Shown: positions 7,080 to 11,866 of the stretch, in pieces
How the letters are laid out: each line of letters starts with the position of its first letter
How positions within the stretch are numbered: the first letter of the stretch is position 1
Source of the DNA: JBBDWJ01 sp040902925
GTDB lineage: Bacteria > Acidobacteriota > Terriglobia > Bryobacterales > UBA6623
DNA length: 11,866 bases
Direction of reading: 5' to 3'
NCBI GenBank assembly: GCA_040902925.1
Contig: JBBDWJ010000335.1
Span: 1-11,866 of the forward strand
The notes under the pieces: model-generated
Told to the model about the DNA's origin: nothing
What the model saw: only the letters and a program-made list of their open reading frames with translations
Database searches by the model: none
Position numbers and translations under genes: made by a program

Positions 7080-7109
7080 GGTGTCAATGAACGCTGCTCG
7101 CCTGACACC
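7080..7109. promoter_or_regulatory. Perfect 7-bp inverted repeat in the divergent region
   Basis: GGTGTCA (7080-7086) and TGACACC (7103-7109) are separated by 16 bases, giving half-site centres about 23 bp apart, close to two helical turns. The left arm overlaps a TTGACA on the minus strand (7082-7087) that could act as a -35 box for gcvT, with TAGCTT 18 bases further on. That would put the transcription start almost on the ribosome site, so the promoter reading is weak. The repeat may be an operator or a stem in the gcvT leader. Confidence 0.4.
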
Positions 7110-7141
7110 GATGCCGCCGGGAATAACAGAAAAGCATTCCG

Positions 7142-7171
7142 CCGGCCCTTTGCCTTTCGGCTCCGGGCCGG
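7142..7171 (-). promoter_or_regulatory. GNRA-capped hairpin upstream of gcvT
   Basis: Read on the minus strand, CCGGCCC pairs with GGGCCGG (7 bp). Inside it is a 3x3 internal loop (GGA opposite AAA), then a 3-bp stem GCC/GGC closed by a GAAA tetraloop. The arms are 7165-7171 and 7142-7148 in forward coordinates. The all-purine internal loop and GNRA cap fit RNA structure on the gcvT side better than chance DNA symmetry. It would be in the gcvT leader only if gcvT transcription starts above 7171. It also lies in the promoter zone of the divergent + gene. Confidence 0.4.
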
Positions 7172-7208
7172 TACACTGGGGTGAGCCGCATTTAGGTTGG
7201 TCGATCTT

Positions 7209-7829
7209 ATGTATACCCGATTGGTTGGCGCCAGCTTGTTGTGGGCCGTGGTGGCGTTTGGTCAGGCCCGGCCGGAGCTGTTCCTGCGAGAGGATTGGAC
7301 GGCAACTCCTCCCGCAACTCCCGTAACCCAGGAGCACGTCGTCAACGCTGATTTGATTTTGTCGCTGCATGGTCCCGCGAGTGCCGCGATCAAGAAGAGC
7401 CACCATGAGCAGCCCGCCGATGACCCTCACTACGTTTGGTCGGGAGACTGCCCGTCGAATTGGGCTGTCAGTCTCCGGCATCGTGAATCGGATGTCGATC
7501 TGACGGGGTTGGCTAAGATTCGCTGGCGGTCGAAGCAGTCCGGCTTTCGGCAGTTGCGGATCGTCCTCAAATTGGCCGGCAGACAGTGGCTGGTTGGCGA
7601 CGTTTCCGATGGCCCGTCGGCCGACTGGCGAGAGCACGAGTTCAATGTGGCGGACGTTCGCTGGCGGGCGCTTGATATCAAAAAAATTATCGAGGGCCGC
7701 TGGGTCGTTGATCCGGATCTTAGCCGCGTTGAAGAGATTGGTTTCACGGACTTGATGGCCGGCGGGGGGACGCCTGCTAGCTCGCGGCTGGATTGGGTTG
7801 AGGTTTACGGACGCGCGGTGAAGCGCTGA
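7209..7829 (+). CDS. Secreted protein of unknown function, possible beta-sandwich binding domain
   Basis: The protein has 206 residues from ATG 7209. The frame is open 12 bases further up to a TTG, but the ATG puts a signal peptide at the very start: MYTRLVGASLLWAVVAFGQA, with cleavage probably just before or after QA. The mature part has alternating hydrophobic strands with many Trp residues (LTGLAKIRWRSKQSG, FRQLRIVLKLAGRQWLVG, EHEFNVADVRW, VEEIGFTDLMAGG) and ends SRLDWVEVYGRAVKR. This strand pattern, with the IGFTDL...RLDWVEVYG close, resembles galactose-binding-like jelly-roll domains found in carbohydrate-binding proteins. I cannot name a family. It is transcribed away from gcvT and followed by a terminator-like hairpin, so it is probably a single-gene unit. 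A longer open frame on the opposite strand is not credible. Confidence 0.75.
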   Translation: MYTRLVGASLLWAVVAFGQARPELFLREDWTATPPATPVTQEHVVNADLILSLHGPASAAIKKSHHEQPADDPHYVWSGDCPSNWAVSLRHRESDVDLTGLAKIRWRSKQSGFRQLRIVLKLAGRQWLVGDVSDGPSADWREHEFNVADVRWRALDIKKIIEGRWVVDPDLSRVEEIGFTDLMAGGGTPASSRLDWVEVYGRAVKR

Positions 7830-7838
7830 CGGGTTTGT

Positions 7839-7859
7839 TGCGCCGCGACTGCGCCGCGA
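7839..7859 (+). repeat. 10-bp direct repeat
   Basis: TGCGCCGCGA occurs at 7839-7848 and 7850-7859, one base apart, just after the stop of the secreted-protein gene. It is short and GC-rich and may have no function. Confidence 0.4.
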
Positions 7860-7865
7860 AGGTGG

Positions 7866-7895
7866 AACCCACACGGCGCGGCCTACGTGGGTTTT
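7866..7895 (+). terminator. Rho-independent-type terminator
   Basis: AACCCAC (7866-7872) pairs with GTGGGTT (7887-7893), a 7-bp stem. The 14-base loop can form a further 3-bp GGC/GCC stem. The right arm runs into TTTT (7892-7895). It lies 36 bases after the stop of the secreted-protein gene and should end its transcript. The rest of the gap to the next gene (7896-8049) shows no gene and no promoter I would defend. Confidence 0.5.
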
Positions 7896-8049
7896 CAAAA
7901 CTCCCATAGAAAACGAGAACCCTTTGTGGACTGGCGGTGCGTATTCCGTTGCAGTCTGGCAATGGAGAGCCTGTACGGGTATTCCTGAACGGGTGTAATA
8001 GGTTTGTGTTTCGGGGACCGCGGTTGAGTTTTCTTGCCGGAGGGCAACT

Positions 8050-9090
8050 ATGGAAACCGACCCGCGGGGACCCGAATCCCCGACTGCATTTCGTGCGTCC
8101 CATTCTTCTGCTGACAAACTTGCGCCCAGCCACTCTTCCGCAATGCGCGGAGCTTGCGACTTCGATGAGCTCGGATCGCTGACCGTCGCAACGCTTCACT
8201 TGCCGTGGTACCGCTCCCTATTACGGCAGTTGCGCCGCGACGAGCCGCTCCCGCCTATCGAGGCAACTTCGAAGCCTGTTGCCGTGAAGCCGATTTGGGG
8301 CGCCTTCGACCAGCACGGGCGTGGATTGCTTTATTCGACGGCTCTCCACGTGGCTGTCGTCGTGCTGCTGTTTACGGGCCTGTCGAGTCCTTACCTCGAA
8401 CGCGCGGCGCTGCACTCGATTGACCTCTACGTGCCGGTGGACGCCGCGCGGCTCCTTACAGGGCTGCGAAACGAGATCGCTGGCGGGGGCGGCGGAGGTC
8501 TCAACTCGCCGCTGCCGGTGAGCCGTGGAACCCTACCGCGTTTTGATGTGCATCACTTGGCTCCGGCGATGCTCGATCCGGTCGACAACCCCCGACTGAT
8601 GGTGGAGCCGACGCTGCTGGGGCCGCGGGACATTCAGGTCGCAACGCTCGATCTGAAATGGTTTGGCGATCCGCTGGCGGGGGTCGGGCCACCTTCCCAG
8701 GGCCCCGGTTCCGGCGGCGGATTTGGCAACGAGAAAGGAACCGGCATCGGTCCGGATGAAGGCGCCGGTTACGGTCCTGGCACGGGCAATGGGGCCGGTG
8801 GAGTTTTCCGAATCGGCGGCGGCGTAAGCGCGCCTGTTCTGTTGCTGCGAGTAGACCCCGAGTATTCTCAAGAGGCGCGCAAAGCGAGAGTGCAGGGCAC
8901 AGTTGTGCTGTTGATCGAAGTATGGCCGGACGGCCGGGCGCACAACATTCGACTCGAGAACGGACTTGGAATGGGCTTGGACGAGCAGGCGATTAAGGCG
9001 GTCGAGCAGTGGCGCTTCAAGCCTGGCATGAAAAACGGCGCGCCCGTTCGCGTTGGCGCGCGCGTCGAAGTGCATTTTCGTTTGCTGTGA
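8050..9090 (+). CDS. TonB-family energy-transducing protein
   Basis: The protein has 346 residues from ATG 8050, which has a strong ribosome site (GGAGGG, 8039-8044, 5 bases away). About 92 residues, probably cytoplasmic, come first. A single membrane segment follows at about residues 93-112 (LLYSTALHVAVVVLLFTG), then a periplasmic linker with two glycine-rich stretches (GGGGGGL near 145, and a GPGSGGGFGNEKGTG-type repeat around 215-250). Residues about 255-346 form a TonB C-terminal domain: APVLLLRVDPEYSQEARKAR, VQGTVVLLIEVWPDGRA, LDEQAIKAVEQWRFKPGM, then VRVGARVEVHFRLL. TonB proteins couple proton-motive force to outer-membrane transporters through ExbB/ExbD, neither of which is here. The Gly-rich linker in place of the usual Pro/Lys-rich one, and the long N-terminal tail, are departures from classical TonB. 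It appears to be a stand-alone gene. Confidence 0.88.
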   Translation: METDPRGPESPTAFRASHSSADKLAPSHSSAMRGACDFDELGSLTVATLHLPWYRSLLRQLRRDEPLPPIEATSKPVAVKPIWGAFDQHGRGLLYSTALHVAVVVLLFTGLSSPYLERAALHSIDLYVPVDAARLLTGLRNEIAGGGGGGLNSPLPVSRGTLPRFDVHHLAPAMLDPVDNPRLMVEPTLLGPRDIQVATLDLKWFGDPLAGVGPPSQGPGSGGGFGNEKGTGIGPDEGAGYGPGTGNGAGGVFRIGGGVSAPVLLLRVDPEYSQEARKARVQGTVVLLIEVWPDGRAHNIRLENGLGMGLDEQAIKAVEQWRFKPGMKNGAPVRVGARVEVHFRLL

Positions 9091-9128
9091 GCTTGAGATG
9101 TCGTCGTGGGAGGAATCGATGGATGACG

Positions 9129-9145
9129 CCCGGCACTCGGGTTTT
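9129..9145 (+). terminator. Weak terminator-like hairpin after the TonB gene
   Basis: CCCG (9129-9132) pairs with CGGG (9138-9141) across a 5-base loop and is followed directly by TTTT (9142-9145). The stem has only 4 bp. It lies 38 bases after the TonB-family stop, in the 116-base gap before the convergent acetyltransferase gene. Confidence 0.3.
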
Positions 9146-9206
9146 CTGTCGAGCCCACAGTTGTCGCAATGCAAAAATGGTTTTCGGGGAGTGCGGTTCG
9201 AGTCTC

Positions 9207-9650
9207 TTACAGGGTTTTTCGAAAGCAGATAACCCGCTCGACCTCTTCAAAGCCCAAGGATTTGTGAGCTTCGGCGCTGGTGCTGTTATCGAGTTCCGTG
9301 TCCGACGCAAACTCCGTACAGCCCTGTTCCCTTGCCCAAGCTTCGCTTGCTTTGACCAGAGCGGACCCGACTCCTTTGCGCCGAGCCAACTCTTCGACGA
9401 ACCAGCCCTCGAGATAGGCAACGCGGTCCGACCGGCAACCTTCGGCGTAGGAACGAATCGAAAGCTCCGCGAACCCCACGGCGTGCCCGGCATCATTGAA
9501 CCCCATCAGTGCCAGGAGAGGGTCCCTGCTGTTGCCCTCGAAGTACGCTTCGATCTCGGAAGCATGTTCGCCCGGAGCAGACGGCCAAAGCGCCTCGCGC
9601 ATTCGCTCCCAGTCCGGGGCATTTCTTCGCTCGACGGGGCGGATCGTCAT
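9207..9650 (-). CDS. GNAT acetyltransferase of the AAC(6') aminoglycoside type
   Basis: The protein has 147 residues, the usual size for AAC(6')-I enzymes, which transfer acetyl from acetyl-CoA to the 6'-amine of aminoglycosides in the cytoplasm. The pattern follows the subgroup around AAC(6')-Iz: MREALWP near residue 17, GFAELSIRSYAEGC at 59-72, VAYLEGWFVEELARRKGVGS at 77-96 with the acetyl-CoA loop RRKGVGSAL, EQGCTEFASDTELDN at 108-122, and the C-terminal KSLGFEEVERVICFRKTL. ATG 9650 has AAGG 5 bases upstream. It lies 91 bases downstream of the phosphopantetheinyl transferase gene on the same strand and converges on the TonB gene. No mobile-element sequence flanks it, so it is probably a resident chromosomal gene. 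Whether it gives resistance here, or has another amine substrate, cannot be told from sequence. Confidence 0.85.
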   Translation of the reverse strand: MTIRPVERRNAPDWERMREALWPSAPGEHASEIEAYFEGNSRDPLLALMGFNDAGHAVGFAELSIRSYAEGCRSDRVAYLEGWFVEELARRKGVGSALVKASEAWAREQGCTEFASDTELDNSTSAEAHKSLGFEEVERVICFRKTL

Positions 9651-9741
9651 GGCTGCCTTTTCCTCAACGCCCCGGCCCTCGAGGCTGGCGCTGCCGAAAT
9701 TGTTCTCGTGACAAATACATAGACAGGCACAAATTGAGGCG

Positions 9742-10506
9742 CTAATCCGGCAACGAAGCGGGCGGCAGCAGCGGCCGCACGCGGAGGCGATCGCTTCTGA
9801 TTCGGCCTTCGACGGCCAACGCCGCTTTATAGCCGTCAGGCGCGGGAAGTTTCAGCACCGACCAGACTGCGCCGTACCCCTGTACCAACCCGATCCCGGT
9901 TTCTTCGCCGCGCGGGATCAAGCCTTCGCCTACTGTGATGTCGCGGACGGGGGCGGCCAGTCCCAAACCGATGGCTTTAATGTAGGCTTCTTTTTGGGTC
10001 CACATCGAGAAAAACACATCCTGCTTTTCTTGTTCGGGCGTGGCGGAAAGCTGCTGGCGTTCTGCGGGCGAGAGGACCTGGCGGCCAAGGCCATCCACGT
10101 CCGTGTGCGGGCGCATGTGTTCGATATCGACTCCCACTCGTTTGCCCGCGGCAAAGGCGAAGTACGCCGCTTCGTCGGAATGAGAAAGATTGAACTCGAT
10201 GCGGGGAGAAACTCCTGGAGGCAACTCGGGTTTGTCTTGGTCGCCGAAGTGGAATTCGATACCGTGTGGCATTGCCGAAAGGTAGTCGCCTAGCTGGGCA
10301 CGCAGCAGGCTGCGGCAGAGAGTAAACCGCCGCCGGTCTCTCTCAAACCGAAAGCGGGCCGCTTTCTCGCGCTCGGCGAGATTCAGCGTTGCACCCAAGG
10401 CCGCCAAGTGCGGTAGCCAATTGGACACGGTGACGGTCCAAACGTGGATTTCCTCCGCATGAAGCAAGGAATCGACTTCGTTAGCGGCGATGCAGGTGAG
10501 TGCCAT
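9742..10506 (-). CDS. 4'-phosphopantetheinyl transferase, Sfp/Gsp type
   Basis: The protein has 254 residues, typical for the Sfp type. It transfers the phosphopantetheine arm of CoA to a serine of carrier proteins used in fatty-acid, polyketide or non-ribosomal peptide synthesis. Motifs in order are HVWTVTV at residue 21, RFRFERDRRRFTLCRSLLR at 51-69, PRIEFNLSHSDEAA at 101-114, GVDIEHM at 125-131 with the Mg-binding Asp127 and Glu129, and WTQKEAYIKAIG at 169-180 with the conserved W..KEA..K. The C-terminal 70 residues are variable, as in the family. No carrier protein or synthase gene lies in the window, so its target is unknown. ATG 10506 lies 44 bases after the stop of the broken HAD gene; the ribosome site is weak. 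Confidence 0.93.
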   Translation of the reverse strand: MALTCIAANEVDSLLHAEEIHVWTVTVSNWLPHLAALGATLNLAEREKAARFRFERDRRRFTLCRSLLRAQLGDYLSAMPHGIEFHFGDQDKPELPPGVSPRIEFNLSHSDEAAYFAFAAGKRVGVDIEHMRPHTDVDGLGRQVLSPAERQQLSATPEQEKQDVFFSMWTQKEAYIKAIGLGLAAPVRDITVGEGLIPRGEETGIGLVQGYGAVWSVLKLPAPDGYKAALAVEGRIRSDRLRVRPLLPPASLPD

Positions 10507-10550
10507 TGGCGGCGTGGAACAAGATTCTTATGTAGGAAGCCCGGAACTGG

Positions 10551-11206
10551 CTAAGCGTCTTTGTGGTCCGCAACGCTCTTAACCCATGCCAGCATTTCTT
10601 CCACGCGGCGGAAGGTCTGTTGTGGGCCGAGGGCTGCGAGAACCTCGTAGTCGGAAGTGCCGGCCCAGGCTGCGGCCAGCGGAATGGCTCCAATTTGTCG
10701 CGCGGACTGCACGTCGCTGGTTGCATCGCCGACGCAAGCCACGTTCGCGGCGTCGAATCCCCATGCTTCGATGACGCGGCGCATGTTTTGCGGCTTGATG
10801 TTGCCGCCGGCCGAGCCGGCTTCGACGCGCTCAAACGAGCCGGCGAGACCCATGACACGCAGCGAGATCTCGGCGCTGTGCGGTCCCTTGCCGGTGACGA
10901 TGGCGCGACGGATGCCGCGGCGTTCGAGCTCTTCGATGACCTCAGTAATTCCGGGGAACGCCTGCTGCAAATATCATGCGCCTTTTCGTAAGCGGCCAAG
11001 TAGGCAGCGAATGCTTCATCGAAGCGATCGGGCACGGCTTTCTGAATCATGCCTTCCTCGGTCGGGCCGAACATGCTGCGAATCTCCTTGTCGCTGTAGT
11101 CATGGCCGAGGTAACGTTGAAACACTTCGCGAAAAGCGGCGAAGCAAACCGGCAGCGTGTCGCCGACGGTTCCGTCGAGATCGAAGATGACTCCTTGAAG
11201 GCGCAT
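10551..11206 (-). pseudogene. HAD phosphatase (phosphoglycolate phosphatase-like) with one-base frameshift
   Basis: Two frames together make a complete HAD hydrolase. From ATG 11206 one reads MRLQGVIFDLDGTVGDT (motif I, Asp9 and Asp11) through AAYEKAHDI. Near 10969-10973 the coding moves to another frame: LQQAFPGITEVIEELERRGI, then RAIVTGKGPHS (motif II), KPQNMRRVI (motif III lysine) and VACVGDATSDVQSA (motif IV), ending at 10551. Adding one base to the TTT run on the minus strand (forward AAA, 10969-10971) gives GAT ATT TTG CAG and one frame of about 218 residues, normal for the Gph/PpaX type. All catalytic motifs survive. It may be a sequencing or assembly error in a short homopolymer, a recent mutation, or, less likely, a true frameshift site. 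In the unshifted frame the N-terminal part would run on to 10481 with unrelated sequence. A phosphoglycolate-like substrate is only a family-level guess. Confidence 0.85.
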
Positions 11207-11262
11207 GGTGATTGGTTTTCAGAAAATCCTTGGTGACCGCTTGACGCGGCGGCGCTGGCCGA

Positions 11263-11292
11263 CTCGCCGATCAAGGCGCCATTGACGGCGAG
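11263..11292. other. Hairpin in the 222-base gap between hydrolase and HAD genes
   Basis: CTCGCCG (11263-11269) pairs with CGGCGAG (11286-11292). After a single bulged A (11270), TCAA (11271-11274) pairs with TTGA (11282-11285), leaving a 7-base loop at 11275-11281 (GGCGCCA). No T-run follows on either strand, so it is not a standard intrinsic terminator. The rest of 11207-11428 shows no credible gene. Confidence 0.4.
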
Positions 11293-11428
11293 CTCATCGC
11301 TTACTCCTCGGACCGCAGCTCGTCTTTCGGCGAAGCGATGCATCAAGCCAAAACTACCGGCCGCGCGCGCACTGGGTCGTTCGAGCCGGACCTTCCAACA
11401 TAACGCAGCCGGTGCCGTGCATGCTTGG

Positions 11429-11866
11429 CTAGTCCGTTTGCGCGGCTGAGTGCGCACGGAGGTGTCCGTCGATAATGCCATTGACACGCTCGGCGTCGAC
11501 GACCGGGGCCATGTGGCCGCCCCCCTCCAGAATCTGCAATGAACCGTTCGGAAGCGCCCGAGCGAGCAACTCAGCAACGCGGCGGCCCGGTTGCGCGCCA
11601 GTATCGCCTGCCGTCAGCAGCACCGGCAGCGTCAACTTCTTGTACTCGGCTAAACCGCCGCCGTCATTCGAGATCGCCGCGAAGTCAAGGCGGATTTTTG
11701 CGATAGCTTTCAGAAGGTCAAGCTTACGGTTCTGAGGAATCCGCCGCCACGTTCCCGAGCCGCTCCAGTAGTCGATGAATCCTTCGGCTGCCGCGTCAGG
11801 GTGGCCTTGTTCAAGGCGCCGGGCGGTGTCGCGGGAGAGGTTTGCGATTTCGTTCGATTCGGCGAG
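11429..11866 (-). CDS. Alpha/beta hydrolase, C-terminal part
   Basis: The frame is open to the right edge, so the start lies outside; about 145 codons plus the stop at 11429-11431 are visible. By my own translation the outer part includes EGFIDYWSGSGTWRRIP and IRLDFAAISNDGGGLAEYKK, the cap/linker region of many alpha/beta hydrolases. The end has the core features LPVLLTAGDTGAQPGRR (the strand and turn usually carrying the acidic catalytic residue) and LQILEGGGHMAPVVDAERV, with the His of the catalytic triad in GGGHMAP. The nucleophile serine lies outside the window. The family covers esterases, lactonases, epoxide hydrolases and others, and no substrate can be assigned. The reading starting at TTG 11635 is only the tail of this larger gene. 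Conserved C-terminal motifs make the family call good. Confidence 0.8.
   Translation of the reverse strand, partial: LAESNEIANLSRDTARRLEQGHPDAAAEGFIDYWSGSGTWRRIPQNRKLDLLKAIAKIRLDFAAISNDGGGLAEYKKLTLPVLLTAGDTGAQPGRRVAELLARALPNGSLQILEGGGHMAPVVDAERVNGIIDGHLRAHSAAQTD

Noticed and set aside
7041..7208. Glycine riboswitch upstream of gcvT
   Set aside because: The minus strand has GCCGAAAGGCAAA, loosely like part of the aptamer, but the GGAGAG and CTCTCAGG core elements are absent.
7056..8117. Open frame of 353 codons on the minus strand
   Set aside because: It lies opposite the secreted-protein gene, whose signal peptide, strand pattern and terminator are convincing, and it runs into the TonB gene's ribosome site. 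Its translation shows no family features.
9207..10506. Biosynthetic cluster with a self-resistance gene (phosphopantetheinyl transferase plus AAC(6'))
   Set aside because: No synthase, carrier protein, exporter or aminoglycoside-biosynthesis gene is in the window, and two neighbouring genes are too little evidence.
11227..11457. attC-like or integron site in the gap
   Set aside because: The hairpin and the AACATAACGC stretch do not form the paired core sites with GTTRRRY/RYYYAAC expected of attC, and there is no integrase or cassette series.
11047..11577. Open frame of 176 codons on - bridging the HAD and hydrolase genes
   Set aside because: It overlaps both real genes in another frame, and its Ser/Arg/Ala-rich sequence shows no domain.

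Overview
The window looks like a chromosomal segment of an acidobacterium, most likely of the Solibacter/Bryobacter type. This is inferred from gene content and family resemblance, not from a marker gene. The clues are a DUF1553 (PSD1) gene followed by a Tat-exported DUF1501 gene, a transcription factor that joins an IclR-like winged helix to a sugar-binding periplasmic-type domain, a TonB-type protein with a glycine-rich linker, high GC, and short spacing between genes. I see no rRNA, tRNA, CRISPR array, insertion sequence or phage gene.

Left part (1-4159, all on +). A DUF1553 protein, cut by the window edge and carrying an inserted NPCBM-like domain, is followed by a Tat-secreted DUF1501 protein. 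This pair is recurrent in Acidobacteria, Planctomycetes and Verrucomicrobia. Next comes a roughly 330-base stretch without an intact gene, which appears to hold a frameshifted coding remnant. Then come the hybrid IclR/RbsB-like regulator and, 21 bases later, an L-rhamnose mutarotase. The last two probably form a small sugar-responsive unit.

Middle part (4188-7040, all on -). This is a tight glycine-cleavage operon, gcvT-gcvH-gcvPA, with gaps of 4-5 bases. gcvPB, which encodes the PLP-carrying half of the split P-protein, does not follow gcvPA; the next gene is the convergent mutarotase. gcvPB and the L-protein gene must therefore lie elsewhere if the system works. The 168-base divergent region upstream of gcvT holds a GNRA-capped hairpin and a separate perfect inverted repeat.

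Right part. On + there is a small secreted protein with a predicted beta-sandwich fold and a TonB-family protein. On - there are an AAC(6')-like acetyltransferase, a Sfp-type phosphopantetheinyl transferase, a HAD phosphatase gene broken by an apparent one-base frameshift, and the C-terminal part of an alpha/beta hydrolase running off the right edge.

Most of the window is ordinary chromosomal housekeeping and accessory content. I did not find a clear new multi-gene system. The best leads are the hybrid regulator with its possible operator, the structured gcvT upstream region, the split gcv operon, and the two apparent frameshifts.
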